DNA from: Mycolicibacterium alvei
Lineage (GTDB): Bacteria; Actinomycetota; Actinomycetes; Mycobacteriales; Mycobacteriaceae
Length of the DNA: 64,000 nucleotides
Direction: 5' to 3'
Assembly (NCBI RefSeq): GCF_010727325.1
Contig: NZ_AP022565.1
Coordinates: 2,542,001-2,606,000 of the forward strand
Shown here: piece after piece, positions 18,564 through 28,103 of the stretch
How positions within the stretch are numbered: position 1 is the first letter of the stretch
Layout: every line of letters starts with the position of its first letter
Notes under the pieces: model-generated
What the model was told of the DNA's origin: nothing
Seen by the model: the letters and a program-made list of their open reading frames with translations, nothing else
The model's database searches: none
Position numbers and translations under genes: made by a program

Positions 18564-19100
18564 TCAGCTGACGGCACGCTCGAGGTACGCCAACGCCGCG
18601 GCGGGTTCCTCGGCGACGAACACCAGGTCATCCAGCGGCACTGGCAGGAACCCGTCCTGCTCCATCCGGCGCAACTGGATCACCAGGCCGTCATAGAAGC
18701 CGGCGGTGTTCAGCAGCACTACGGGCTTGTCGTGGCGCCGGTGCTTGCGCAGTTCCAGGATCTCGGTGGCCTCATCGAGTGTGCCGAGCCCGCCAGCCAT
18801 CACTACGAGCGCGTCGGAGCGTTCCAGCAGCAGCGCCTTACGCTCGGAGAGATCGCCGGTGATCACCATCTCGTCGGCTCCCGCCCGGGCCTGCTGTCGC
18901 AGGAACTCGACCGAGATCCCGACCAACCGGCCGCCGGCGGCCTGCACTCCGTCGGCCACGACCTTCATCAAGCCTTTGTTGGACCCGCCCCAGACGAGCG
19001 TGTGGCCTCCCTTGCCGAGGAGTTCGGCGAATGTGCGCGCTGGTTCGGTGTACCGCTCATCGAGGTCGGCGGCGGACAGGAAGACACAGATGTTCATCAC
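18564..19100 (-). CDS. LOG-like nucleotide-binding protein
   Basis: A 178-aa Rossmann-fold protein with the LOG/TIGR00730 layout: GGSNKGLMKVVADGV near residue 38 and LGTLDEATEIL near residue 103. LOG enzymes (phosphoribohydrolases on nucleoside monophosphates such as cytokinin ribotides) normally carry PGGxGTxxE; here the first residue of that motif is Ala (AGGLGTLDE), while the key glutamate remains. Activity is therefore uncertain. Start at ATG 19100 (a second ATG follows immediately). Monocistronic, divergent from prfC. Confidence 0.75.
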   Translation of the reverse strand: MMNICVFLSAADLDERYTEPARTFAELLGKGGHTLVWGGSNKGLMKVVADGVQAAGGRLVGISVEFLRQQARAGADEMVITGDLSERKALLLERSDALVVMAGGLGTLDEATEILELRKHRRHDKPVVLLNTAGFYDGLVIQLRRMEQDGFLPVPLDDLVFVAEEPAAALAYLERAVS

Positions 19101-19299
19101 GAACGATGATGCCCGCTTGGTTGTCCGTCGTTTCAGATGTTGGCCACATGCGTCACATCAGCACCGGAGAGGGGACCAATAGTCGATTCGGTAATGGAGT
19201 ACTACCGGCGATACTGCATTTCCTCACCCCACAGTCCCTGCCCGCGTACGTCGCCGATTACGGGTTTGCACCCAAACCGCCATACCATCGCTAGTCGAG

Positions 19300-20922
19300 A
19301 TGACCGAAAACGCCCTGGCCCCCCAAGCCTCCAACACCGCCCAAGCTGCCAAGATCGCCGCCGAGGGGGCCCGTCGCCGCACCTTCGCCGTCATCAGCCA
19401 CCCCGACGCCGGTAAGTCCACGCTGACCGAGGCGCTCGCGCTGCATGCCCGGGTGATCACCGAGGCCGGCGCGATCCACGGCAAGGCGGGCCGCCGCTCC
19501 ACGGTGTCGGACTGGATGGACATGGAGAAGGCTCGCGGCATCTCGATCACCTCGACGGCGCTGCAGTTCCCGTACCGCGACTGCGTCATCAACCTGCTCG
19601 ACACCCCCGGGCACGCCGACTTCTCCGAGGACACCTACCGGGTGCTGACGGCCGTGGACTGCGCGGTGATGCTCATCGACGCCGCGAAGGGCCTCGAACC
19701 GCAGACGCTGAAGCTGTTCCAGGTGTGTAAGCACCGCGGGATCCCGATCATCACGGTGATCAACAAGTGGGACCGCCCGGGCCGCCACGCCCTGGAGTTG
19801 ATGGACGAGATCCACGAACGGATCGGGCTGCGCACCACTCCCCTGACCTGGCCGGTCGGTATCGCCGGTGACTTCAAGGGCGTGATGGACCGCCGGGCCG
19901 AGAAGTTCATCCGCTTCACCCGCACCGCGGGTGGGGCCACCGCCGCCCCCGAGGAGCACATCGCCGCGGCCGACGCTCACGCTGCCGCCGGGGACGACTG
20001 GGAGACTGCGGTCGAGGAATCCGAGCTGCTGTCGATCGACGGGTCCGACTACGACCGCGAGACGTTCCTGTCCGGCGAGTCCTCCCCGGTGCTGTTCACC
20101 TCCGCCGCGTTGAACTTCGGTGTCAACCAGCTGCTCGACATCCTGGTCGAGTTGGCCCCGGCACCGAGCGGGTCACTCGGCGTCGACGGGGTTCACCGCG
20201 CGGTGGACTCTCCGTTCAGCGCGTTCGTGTTCAAGGTGCAGGCCGGTATGGACAGCTCGCACCGCGATCGCATCGCCTACGCGCGCGTCGTCTCGGGGAC
20301 CTTCGAACGCGGTGACGTCCTCACCCACGCTGCCAGCGGCAAGCCGTTCGTCACCAAGTACGCGCAGTCGGTGTTCGGCCAGCAGCGCTCGACGTTGGAT
20401 GACGCGTGGCCCGGCGACGTGATCGGGTTGGCCAACGCCGCAGCGCTCCGCCCGGGCGACACGCTGTACCGCGACGTCCCGGTGGCATACCCGCCGATCC
20501 CGAGCTTCTCCCCCGAGCACTTCGCCGTGGCCCGCGGCACCGACCCGAGCAAGCACAAGCAGTTCCGGAAGGGCATCGAGCAGCTCGAGCAGGAAGGCGT
20601 CGTGCAGGTCCTGCGCTCGGACAAGCGCGGCGAGCAGGCCCCGGTGTTCGCCGCCGTCGGGCCGATGCAGTTCGAGGTCGCCGCACACCGGATGGCCGCC
20701 GAGCTCAGCGCGCCGATCGCCCTGGAGAACCTGCCGTACCAGATCGCACGGGTTGTCTCGCCCGAAGACGCGGACTTCGTGAATCGTCAGGTGTCGGCCG
20801 AGGTGTTGACCCGCAGCGACGGCGTCATGCTCGTGCTGTTCTCCACGCCGTGGCGGCTCGAGGGTTTCCAGCGCGACAACCCCGACATCAAGCTGACGTC
20901 TCTGGTGGCTGCGGAGGGCTGA
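19300..20922 (+). CDS. prfC: Peptide chain release factor 3 (RF3)
   Basis: A 540-aa translational GTPase. G1 SHPDAGKSTL is at about residues 33-42, switch II LDTPGHADFS at about 100-109, and NKWDRPG at about 152-158. The C-terminal half matches RF3 domains II and III, including VGPMQFEVAAHRM. RF3 recycles RF1/RF2 after peptide release and acts in post-peptidyl quality control. Length equals the usual 520-540 aa. It is followed 3 bases later by a small membrane-protein gene on the same strand. Confidence 0.93.
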   Translation: MTENALAPQASNTAQAAKIAAEGARRRTFAVISHPDAGKSTLTEALALHARVITEAGAIHGKAGRRSTVSDWMDMEKARGISITSTALQFPYRDCVINLLDTPGHADFSEDTYRVLTAVDCAVMLIDAAKGLEPQTLKLFQVCKHRGIPIITVINKWDRPGRHALELMDEIHERIGLRTTPLTWPVGIAGDFKGVMDRRAEKFIRFTRTAGGATAAPEEHIAAADAHAAAGDDWETAVEESELLSIDGSDYDRETFLSGESSPVLFTSAALNFGVNQLLDILVELAPAPSGSLGVDGVHRAVDSPFSAFVFKVQAGMDSSHRDRIAYARVVSGTFERGDVLTHAASGKPFVTKYAQSVFGQQRSTLDDAWPGDVIGLANAAALRPGDTLYRDVPVAYPPIPSFSPEHFAVARGTDPSKHKQFRKGIEQLEQEGVVQVLRSDKRGEQAPVFAAVGPMQFEVAAHRMAAELSAPIALENLPYQIARVVSPEDADFVNRQVSAEVLTRSDGVMLVLFSTPWRLEGFQRDNPDIKLTSLVAAEG

Positions 20923-20925
20923 TCG

Positions 20926-21294
20926 GTGACGGACCCGGAATCACCTGCCCGAACCCGCAACAGCGGGAAGCACTGGGCGTGGTTCACCGGGCTGCTCGGT
21001 GGCATGGGCATTTTGGGGGTTACGGTCGCCGCCGCGCTCGTGTTGCCGCTCGCCATGGCGACCGCCGGCTGTCATGACGGAAGCACCGACAAGGTGTGTC
21101 AACTGTCCGTAACCGGTGAGAACATGCTCGTCTGGATTCCGTGGATGTGCGTGGCGGTAGGTGGCGCAGCAGCGTTGGCCGGCGCGGCATTCGCCGAACG
21201 GCGGAAGTGGACACCGCTGATCGGTATCCCCGTCGGCGTCCTCGGGTACTTCGCGACGATCCCCATCGGCTACTGGCTGGCGTTCGCGGTCTGA
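20926..21294 (+). CDS. Small membrane protein downstream of prfC
   Basis: A 122-aa protein with a short hydrophilic leader and three hydrophobic segments (about residues 24-47, 69-86, 96-118). A pair of cysteines (GCHDGSTDKVC) lies in the loop after the first helix and could form an extracytoplasmic disulphide. The GTG start at 20926 follows the prfC stop by 3 bases, so it is translated from the same transcript. No family recognised. Confidence 0.6.
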   Translation: MTDPESPARTRNSGKHWAWFTGLLGGMGILGVTVAAALVLPLAMATAGCHDGSTDKVCQLSVTGENMLVWIPWMCVAVGGAAALAGAAFAERRKWTPLIGIPVGVLGYFATIPIGYWLAFAV

Positions 21295-21298
21295 CCCG

Positions 21299-22390
21299 TC
21301 AGCCCCACCAGAACGAGGCGGCGATGATGCAGTACAACGCGATCAGCGCCGCACCTTCCAACCAGGTTGACTCCCCGTCGAAGGCGATGATCGCCGCAAG
21401 CACGACGGCGACCAGCAGTGCGACGATCAGCATCGGCCCGAACACCAGGGTCAGTGAGGCGAGTCCGAAGATCTGGCTCACCAACACCAGTACCGGCGCC
21501 AACACCAGGGCGATCTGAATCGGGCTGTTGAGGATGATCGAGAAGGCGTATTCGGACTGGTTTTTGGCGGCCAGTTGCACACCGACGACGTTCTCGACGG
21601 CGTTGCCGGCGATCGCCACGATCACCAGGCCGGCGAACGCCTGCGAGATGTGCAGCGAGTCCATCGCCGGTTCCAGCGCGGCGACGAACCAGTCCGACAC
21701 GAACGCTGCCGACGCCCCGGCGATGGCCAGCATGCCGATCGCCACCCCGACCGGCCAGCGCGGTGCCTCCTTGTGTGGCTGCGGTACCGGGTCGCTGGTC
21801 TTTGCCTTGTCCTTGTCGCGGCTCAGCGAGTACGGCAGCGACAATCCGAACAGCACCAGCAGGACCACTGACACGATCATCGAGAAGGACACTTCGTGCT
21901 CGGAGGCCGGTGCATGCACCTCGTGTGCGATCGACGGGATCGCCATCGCGGTTACTGACAGCACCATCAGCACCAGGATGGTCCGGACCTGCGCGGAACC
22001 GAGCTTCTGCGGGCCGTGCTTCAGCCCGCCGACCAGGAATGCCAAGCCCAGCACGAGCAGCAGATTGGCGAGGATGGAGCCGATCAGCGCGGCCCGCACC
22101 ACGTCCACCAGTCCGGCCTTGAGCGCGAAAATGCAGATGAACAGTTCCGGCAGATTGCCCAGTGCCGACTGCAGTACCCCGGTGGCGCCGGGACCGAACC
22201 GGTCGCCGAGCTGGTCGACGGCCAGGCCGACGAGCGATGCCAGCACACCCACCGCCAGCGCGCTGACGCCGAACGCGACAAGGTGCGGCCAGCCGCCGTA
22301 ATGGGACAGGCCGGCCAGCACGCAGATGGCCAGGCCACCGAAGATCAACAGCTTGTCGGATCGGATGAACACCGCCGTCATGCGCGTCAT
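21299..22390 (-). CDS. Cation/proton antiporter of the CaCA (Cax) family
   Basis: A 363-aa membrane protein of about eleven helices with the two inverted alpha-repeat motifs of Ca2+:cation antiporters: SALGNLPELFICIFALKAGL at about residue 95 and IAGNAVENVVGVQLAAKNQS at about residue 260. The central hydrophilic loop (SRDKDKAKTSDPVPQPHKEA) separates the halves. The paired glutamates bind Ca2+ in this family, so it likely exports calcium or a similar cation in exchange for protons. Convergent with the prfC operon; start at ATG 22390. Confidence 0.85.
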   Translation of the reverse strand: MTRMTAVFIRSDKLLIFGGLAICVLAGLSHYGGWPHLVAFGVSALAVGVLASLVGLAVDQLGDRFGPGATGVLQSALGNLPELFICIFALKAGLVDVVRAALIGSILANLLLVLGLAFLVGGLKHGPQKLGSAQVRTILVLMVLSVTAMAIPSIAHEVHAPASEHEVSFSMIVSVVLLVLFGLSLPYSLSRDKDKAKTSDPVPQPHKEAPRWPVGVAIGMLAIAGASAAFVSDWFVAALEPAMDSLHISQAFAGLVIVAIAGNAVENVVGVQLAAKNQSEYAFSIILNSPIQIALVLAPVLVLVSQIFGLASLTLVFGPMLIVALLVAVVLAAIIAFDGESTWLEGAALIALYCIIAASFWWG

Positions 22391-22427
22391 CTTTTCACGT
22401 CGGCAGGCACAAGGGCGGGAACCAGTG

Positions 22428-24752
22428 CTATCCCTTCAACGCCGCCGCCGCCGGGCCGAGATCGAGGAACACCGTCTCACCATTGGCGTCGTCGAGCCCG
22501 TCGTTGTCGGTGACCACGTACAGGTTCTGGTTGCCGGCGATCGCAAAGCCTTCGACCTTTTCCTGCGCATAGCTGTTGGTGGCCTGCAGATCCGGTACCA
22601 GATTGCGGGCCAACGTCTTCGGCAGAGCCGTTGGCTTGTCGGCGGCCGATGTCACGCCCCCGCCGTCGGGAATCGCCACCCGGTACACCGCTTTCAGACG
22701 CGCGTCGGGTCCGTTGAGTTTGTCGCGTTCGAGGACCAGCAATTCTCCGTTGTGGAGCGAGATTTCGGAGATGCCGATCCAGTCGTCCTTGGCGGTGGTG
22801 GAGTCCAGCTGGTAGCCGAACCATTCCCACTTGTCCCCGTCCGGCGTGTAGCGCCCGATGCGGACCACGCCCAACGGGTCGGACTTGAGCTCGCGCTGCA
22901 GCGCCACCCAGACGGCGTCTCCGGCGCTGTTCGACTGGAAGGCGACACCTTCGAGGCCCTGGCTCCCCAGCTGGGCTGCAATGTCTTTGGGCAGCGGCAC
23001 CCGCTTCTCGACACGGCCGTCGGCGGCGACGTAGACCAGCTGGTTGCCGGGGCCGTCTTCGCCCTCGACCGCCAGCACGAAACCGCCGTCGGGACGGGCC
23101 GATACGCCCTCGGTGTCGAGCGTGACGGGCTTGCCGTGTTCGGTGACCGGCAACGCGGTGTCGATCAGGGCCGGCTTGCGGTTGACGTCGATGCCGAGGA
23201 TGCGGGCCGGCCCGTACGCTATGTCGGTGGCGGTGTAGAGCCGGTTGCCGTCCCGCGGGTCGGCCGACAGCGCACCGAGTGCACCCCAACCGATCGGGGC
23301 ACCGTCGATATCGCCGGAGGCGATGGACGGAAAGTCCGGTTTGCCTGCGGTGGCGAATGATTCGCCGTATCCGTAGAGGTTGACCGAGGCCCGCACACGG
23401 GCGTCGGCGTCGTCGGCCTCCGAGGAGATGGCCAGCAGATTGCGCGACGGGATCGCCAGCACCCCTTCGGGGCCGGGCGTGGTGGGCAGGATCTGCCGGA
23501 ACCTCGGAGCGGCCGGTTCACTGACGTCGTAGACGGAGACGAAGTTGCTGCGCTCCGACGCGATCAACGCCGTGGGGCGGCCACCGATGTTGGTGATGGC
23601 CAGGCCTTCCGGCTCGGGCCCCTTGGATTCCGCGCGGCCTTCGATGTGCAGGCCGGTGCGTACCGCGAGTTGTTCGAGGGAGTTGCCGGCGTCCCACACC
23701 ACCTTGCCGGTGTTGGCGTCGAAGATCGTCCAGCCGCGGGTGCCGCCCTTCCAGTCGCCTTCGTTGGCGGTGGCGAAGTAGTCGTCACCGATCCAGCCGA
23801 TGGCATCGGGCTCGCGCGGGGTGTCTTTGATCGAACCCGTCGGGTCGATGGAGATGTCCTCTTTGGTGTCGATGCCGTCGACGGATTGTGTTCCGGCGTT
23901 GAAGATCTTGGTGACCTTGCCGGCCCGGCCGTCGATGACGGCGATGCCGTTGTTCTCCTGCAGCGTCACCGCGACCTGGCCGCGCGCGTTGATACTGACG
24001 TACTCGGGTTCGAGATCCTCGGGGGTGTCCAACCCGGCTTCCCGCGCGGCCTCCACGTCGAAGTCGACCTTGCGGGGTTTCCAGGTGTTCGGCGCGCCCT
24101 TGAGGTCGATCAGTTGCACGAATCCGGTCGGCGGCTGCGGAAGGTCACCTTCCTCCGTGCCGGGCGGAGTGAATTCTTCGTTGCGCTGGTTCTCCATGGC
24201 GATCGCGGCGAACGCGCCGTCGGGGCTGATGGCGATCGAGTCAGGCTGACCGCCCAGATCGATGCTGTGCACGCGGGTGCGGTCGGCGGTCCGGACGATG
24301 TCGACGCGTCCGGACGGGTGCGCGAAGTCGCCACCGGTGGTGTCGACGACGACGAGGACGTGCTCGCCTACCGCGGCGACCGAGGTGGGCTGGTCGTCCT
24401 TGTGGCCCAGCTCTGCGAGGGAAAGCGTGCCTTTACCAACGGGTTTGGCGGGATCGTGGATGTCGACGAACCCGATGCGTTTAGCAGCGGCGTCGGTGTA
24501 GATGACGGTGTTGCCGTCCGGGGTGACGGTGGAGATCTCGGCGACGGTCTCGTCGTCGACCGGATCCCCGGCCGTCCTGTTGAGATACACCGGGTACGTG
24601 GCCGTGCGGTGGTAGCGGTCGGCGTCGGGCAGGTTCCAGTCGATGGGCGAGGTCGCCTTCGGGGTCTCCGGCTTCTTGTCCTCGGTGGAGCAGCCCGCCA
24701 GGATCAGCGCTGCCACCGTGGTCAGGGCTGCGGCCAGTCTCGCCGTTGTCAT
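22428..24752 (-). CDS. Lipoprotein, phytase-like esterase with beta-propeller
   Basis: A 774-aa lipoprotein: the signal ends in a lipobox, LILAGC, with Cys21 as lipid attachment site. The N-terminal half has beta-propeller-type repeats (VTPDGNTVIYTD, AISPDGAFAAIA), and the C-terminal half matches the esterase-like phytase family (QGLEGVAFQ, WVALQREL, and the calcium-binding-like NDGLDDANGETVFLDLG). I moved the start to ATG 24752 because GAGGG lies 9 bases upstream and the lipoprotein signal starts there. It probably hydrolyses phosphate or other esters at the cell surface; substrate unknown. Confidence 0.75.
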   Translation of the reverse strand: MTTARLAAALTTVAALILAGCSTEDKKPETPKATSPIDWNLPDADRYHRTATYPVYLNRTAGDPVDDETVAEISTVTPDGNTVIYTDAAAKRIGFVDIHDPAKPVGKGTLSLAELGHKDDQPTSVAAVGEHVLVVVDTTGGDFAHPSGRVDIVRTADRTRVHSIDLGGQPDSIAISPDGAFAAIAMENQRNEEFTPPGTEEGDLPQPPTGFVQLIDLKGAPNTWKPRKVDFDVEAAREAGLDTPEDLEPEYVSINARGQVAVTLQENNGIAVIDGRAGKVTKIFNAGTQSVDGIDTKEDISIDPTGSIKDTPREPDAIGWIGDDYFATANEGDWKGGTRGWTIFDANTGKVVWDAGNSLEQLAVRTGLHIEGRAESKGPEPEGLAITNIGGRPTALIASERSNFVSVYDVSEPAAPRFRQILPTTPGPEGVLAIPSRNLLAISSEADDADARVRASVNLYGYGESFATAGKPDFPSIASGDIDGAPIGWGALGALSADPRDGNRLYTATDIAYGPARILGIDVNRKPALIDTALPVTEHGKPVTLDTEGVSARPDGGFVLAVEGEDGPGNQLVYVAADGRVEKRVPLPKDIAAQLGSQGLEGVAFQSNSAGDAVWVALQRELKSDPLGVVRIGRYTPDGDKWEWFGYQLDSTTAKDDWIGISEISLHNGELLVLERDKLNGPDARLKAVYRVAIPDGGGVTSAADKPTALPKTLARNLVPDLQATNSYAQEKVEGFAIAGNQNLYVVTDNDGLDDANGETVFLDLGPAAAALKG

Positions 24753-24849
24753 TTCGCCACCCTCTTCAGTTGTGCCGGTGCCTCGGGTGAGCCTGCCTGG
24801 CACAGGTGACTGACAGGGATTTCACAGATGAACGGAGAGAGACATCTGG

Positions 24850-25248
24850 TTACAGCGGCACTGTGAGCGGTCCGAGCACCTGGCATTGCGGGGCCATCTC
24901 CGCGATGCCCATCCACCCGCCGCATCCCCGGCCGGTGGACACGTAGGTCGCTCCGGGTCGGTAGGGCGTAAGCACCTCCGCCGGTTGGGCTCCCCTGCCC
25001 TGATTGCACTGGATGGGCGAGGCGTTGTCCTGACGCTGCACGCAGGCCACGCTGAGGCGCGGGTCGGCCGGGGCTCCACACGCGGCCGGGGCGACGGTCG
25101 CCCTGACCACATCGGCGCCACCAACGTGAACGACGGCGGGCGGCGACAGCGTGAAAGTGCAGGGCGGCGCCGGATCGGCGTGGGCGGGTGTCGCGATAGC
25201 GCCCGCGATCACGATTCCTGACAACAGCACCAAAATGGCCCGAGCCAT
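24850..25248 (-). CDS. Small exported cysteine-containing protein
   Basis: A 132-aa protein with a classical signal peptide (MARAILVLLSGIVIAGAIAT, cleavage likely after PAHA) and six cysteines in the mature part, enough for three disulphides. The mature region is short, beta-rich and proline/glycine-rich (CTFTLSPPAVVHVGGADVV). Secreted proteins of this shape are frequent in mycobacteria and uncharacterised. It lies upstream of the lipoprotein gene on the same strand, about 97 bases away. Confidence 0.65.
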   Translation of the reverse strand: MARAILVLLSGIVIAGAIATPAHADPAPPCTFTLSPPAVVHVGGADVVRATVAPAACGAPADPRLSVACVQRQDNASPIQCNQGRGAQPAEVLTPYRPGATYVSTGRGCGGWMGIAEMAPQCQVLGPLTVPL

Positions 25249-25292
25249 GTGGGGATTCTAGTCCGCCGCCTCGCCAATCAGAAGGACTCGGC

Positions 25293-25643
25293 TCAGAAGG
25301 ACTTGGCGGGAATCAGTGACGCGACCACCTCGCACAGGTACTCGACCTCGGCGGTGGAGGGCTGCATCTCGAAGGCATGCACATGGCAGGCGACGCTGAG
25401 ACGGTTCCACGCCAGCGCTGCGCGGTCAGCAGCCTCGGCGGTGTCCAGGGACTTGAGCACGACGAGCTTGCTGCGCGAACTCGCCCAGGGTGCATCCGCA
25501 TTGAGGGCGGAGCAGCGCTGATCGATGATCTCCTCCAAGGCCTGGCGGGCCAGGAACGCCGCGACCCGTGACGACAATCCCTCCGCTGCACCGGGGGCCC
25601 GCAGGACACGTTGCGCCTGGCCGAGCAGGTCCGTCGCACTCAC
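25293..25643 (-). CDS. Small HEPN-like partner of the ATPase gene
   Basis: A 116-aa all-helical protein whose start overlaps the ATPase stop by 4 bases. The C-terminal part has R81-LSVAC-H87 (an Rx5H arrangement), within the RX4-6H range that defines HEPN ribonucleases and non-catalytic HEPN partners; flanking helices LARQALEEIIDQR and STAEVEYLCEVVASL fit a four-helix bundle. HEPN identity is my inference from this short pattern. Tight coupling implies it works with the ATPase as toxin, antitoxin or sensor subunit. Confidence 0.55.
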   Translation of the reverse strand: MSATDLLGQAQRVLRAPGAAEGLSSRVAAFLARQALEEIIDQRCSALNADAPWASSRSKLVVLKSLDTAEAADRAALAWNRLSVACHVHAFEMQPSTAEVEYLCEVVASLIPAKSF

Positions 25644-28045
25644 CGCAGGGCCAGCACTTCCAGAACAGTTTTCTCCAGGTCACGCGCGTCGTGGATGGAC
25701 ACCGGCTGCGCGTCACCATGCGCGCCGGCGTTGCAGATCCGCAGTGCCCGCTTGCGTTCGGGTTTGAGCCAGGCGGTCAGATCGGTCTGCGGATCACCGT
25801 GGATCGCCAGCGCGAGTCGACTCGAGGTCTTCTTGGCAGATGCCCATTTGTCCTCGGATTCGGTGAGTGCGCGGCCGGCCAGCGCCTGCTTGGCATAGAA
25901 GGTCTGCTTGGCAGCGGATTCCAGCGCCATCCGGAACAACGCCGGTGCGGCCCGGCCTTTGATGTCCTCGGGCATCTTGGCGTCTTTGATCAGCGCGAAG
26001 ATGTCGCCTACTTGTCGTAGTGCCGGATTGACGTTGTCGCGCACGGTGACTCGCGATCCGGTCTCGCGGACCACTTCGATGAGCCTGGCGTCGACCCCGG
26101 TTTCCCGGATGACCGAGGCCAACCGGTCGTCGTGGGAGAAGACGATCACCTGGTGGGTCTTGGCGATCTCGCACAGCACCTGGACGAAGCCGTCGATCTT
26201 CGACGGATCCATCGCCTGGATCGGGTCGTCGAGGACGACGAACCGGAACGGGCTCTTCGCCGAGGTCGCCCGGGGCAGGAACAACGCCAGCGCCAGTGCG
26301 TGCAGTTCGCCCTGGCTCATCACCGACAGCGCCTTGGTGGGCTTGCCGTCGACCGCGCCTTCCAGCACCACCTTGCGCCGGGTGGCGGTGCCTTCCAACG
26401 AGATCTCGACGAGGTCGACGTTGCTTTCCTGACGGAGTTGGTGCCAGATGTCGCGGGCCTGGGCGGCAATGGGCTTGAGCCGTCGATTACGGAAGGCAGC
26501 GGCGTGTTCAGTGACCCATTTCTTCGCCGTGCCGACGGCGTCGAGCTCGTCGTCCACTGCCCTGGCCTGTTCTTCGAGGCCGACCCAGCCGCCCAGTTGC
26601 GCGGCCAGCGGGGCCCACGCGGTTTCGCGTCGGGCGAGTTCGTCGGCCGCCTCGGCGCGCAGCGTTTCGGCGGTGGCGATCACCTCGGTCAGCGTCGACT
26701 CGGCGTGCGCCGCCAGGGCATCGTCGCCGACCGGGATCTTCCGCGCGGCGGCTACCGCCTCGTTATAGGTCGACAGGGCTGGGAGTTCGACACCGGGCAC
26801 CGCGACCACCGGCGTAGGTCCCTGGATCAGGGCGGTGAGATTCGACCGTGCGGTGTTGAGTTGTCGTGCCGTGGAACGGTAGTCGTCCAGCAGCTCCTCG
26901 CTTTGCGTGATGCTGTCCTGGGCGGCCGTGGCCCATTCCGCGTCGAGGCGGCCCTGTGCACAGACGGGGCAGTCGGTGTCGCCGCCCTGGCCGTGGAATC
27001 GCAGGGCGGCGCGCAACAGGTCGATGCGTTGGCTGGTGAGGTCGATCGCGGCGGTCGCGGAGTCGGTGGCGGCCTTGGTGGCCGCCCATAGCTGCCGGGT
27101 CGCCTCCTCGACGCTGTCGATGGTCGGGGCTTCCAACTGGGCCAGGGCCCGCAACGCGGGCACCACATCGGATTGCGCCTCCCCCGCTCCGGTGGCCAGC
27201 GCGCGGACTTCATCAAGGGGCACCCGGTGTTTGCGCAGGAGTTTGGCGGCGCGCCCGGCGCGTTCATCGGCGTGCCCGGCGAGTGCGGCCAGGACGCGCT
27301 TGCGTTCGGCGTCGGCGGTGTCGCTGGCGGTCCTGATCGCCTTCAGTCTGGTGGCCAGCAGCTTCTCGGTGTCGGCGAGCGCGTCGAGCCCCAGCAGTTT
27401 GGCCAGCGCGTCGTACAGCGCAGACGGTCCGCCGTCGAAGAGTCGGCCGAGCTCCTCATACGACAGCAGCGGGCGGTGCAGTTCCAGGGCCCGCGACCAG
27501 CCCAGGGCCGCGGTACCGTCGACCCGCTTACCCCCGCCGGCCTGCGTCCAGGTGCTGCAGCCATCCAGCTTCGCGCCCTGATCCCAGTCGACCCCGACGG
27601 TGAACGGACCGGACGCCTCGCGGGTGAATCCCACCTGGATCTCGCACGGGTCGGGGTGGTGGAGGTTCTGCCAGGCCTCGGCCCACAGGCTCTCCTTCTT
27701 GTTCCAGCGGTAGCTCGTTCCGGTGAGGGTGAGCTCCAGTGCCTCGGCGAAGCTGGACTTTCCGGAGCCGTTGCGGCCGCTGACCACCATCAGACCCGGA
27801 GCGGGGAAGAGGTCCAGCCGTGCCGACGGGCCGACACCTCGGAATCCGGAGACCGTGATCGAGCTGAGAAATGTTGGCGTCGGGCCGGTTTGCGTCTGCT
27901 CGCCTACCCCGCCGGACACCTCCGTCAGGGCGTTCAGCACGACGTCCTTGGCTGCCTCGGACAATGCGTCGTCGTCCCCGAGCAGTTCCAGGATGACGTC
28001 GTGCACGGACTGTTCGGCGCCTGCGGCCCCACCCTGTTGCGACAT
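25640..28045 (-). CDS. RloC-like ATPase with zinc hook and C-terminal HEPN-like domain
   Basis: An 801-aa protein of the Rad50/RecF ABC-ATPase type. It shows Walker A SGRNGSGKSSF (about 89-99), coiled-coil arms, a CPVC zinc hook (359-362), an ABC signature-like MSQGEL (576-581), Walker B FVVLDDPIQAMDPS (602-615) and the H-loop VIVFSHDDRLAS. After the ATPase comes about 110 residues ending in R769-ICNAGA-H776, an Rx6H pattern of HEPN nucleases. Zinc hook plus C-terminal nuclease is the architecture of RloC, a DNA-damage-responsive tRNA anticodon nuclease. A plain SMC-like repair ATPase is the alternative. A leaderless PafBC-type promoter ends 6 bases before the ATG. Confidence 0.75.
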   Translation of the reverse strand: MSQQGGAAGAEQSVHDVILELLGDDDALSEAAKDVVLNALTEVSGGVGEQTQTGPTPTFLSSITVSGFRGVGPSARLDLFPAPGLMVVSGRNGSGKSSFAEALELTLTGTSYRWNKKESLWAEAWQNLHHPDPCEIQVGFTREASGPFTVGVDWDQGAKLDGCSTWTQAGGGKRVDGTAALGWSRALELHRPLLSYEELGRLFDGGPSALYDALAKLLGLDALADTEKLLATRLKAIRTASDTADAERKRVLAALAGHADERAGRAAKLLRKHRVPLDEVRALATGAGEAQSDVVPALRALAQLEAPTIDSVEEATRQLWAATKAATDSATAAIDLTSQRIDLLRAALRFHGQGGDTDCPVCAQGRLDAEWATAAQDSITQSEELLDDYRSTARQLNTARSNLTALIQGPTPVVAVPGVELPALSTYNEAVAAARKIPVGDDALAAHAESTLTEVIATAETLRAEAADELARRETAWAPLAAQLGGWVGLEEQARAVDDELDAVGTAKKWVTEHAAAFRNRRLKPIAAQARDIWHQLRQESNVDLVEISLEGTATRRKVVLEGAVDGKPTKALSVMSQGELHALALALFLPRATSAKSPFRFVVLDDPIQAMDPSKIDGFVQVLCEIAKTHQVIVFSHDDRLASVIRETGVDARLIEVVRETGSRVTVRDNVNPALRQVGDIFALIKDAKMPEDIKGRAAPALFRMALESAAKQTFYAKQALAGRALTESEDKWASAKKTSSRLALAIHGDPQTDLTAWLKPERKRALRICNAGAHGDAQPVSIHDARDLEKTVLEVLALR

Positions 28046-28051
28046 GCAACG

Positions 28052-28074
28052 ATTTAACTACCCGAGGCCGACAA
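28052..28074 (-). promoter_or_regulatory. PafBC-type promoter of the RloC-like operon
   Basis: Reverse strand TTGTCGGCC, 8 bases, TTAAAT. It fits the mycobacterial RecA-independent damage promoter (TTGTCRGTG-N8-TANNNT) except for the two bases before the spacer and the second base of the -10. Six bases then separate the -10 from the ATG, so the transcript would be leaderless. Confidence 0.6.
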
Positions 28075-28103
28075 ATTCGCCGGGACCGTCAGTTGGGCTG
28101 ATC

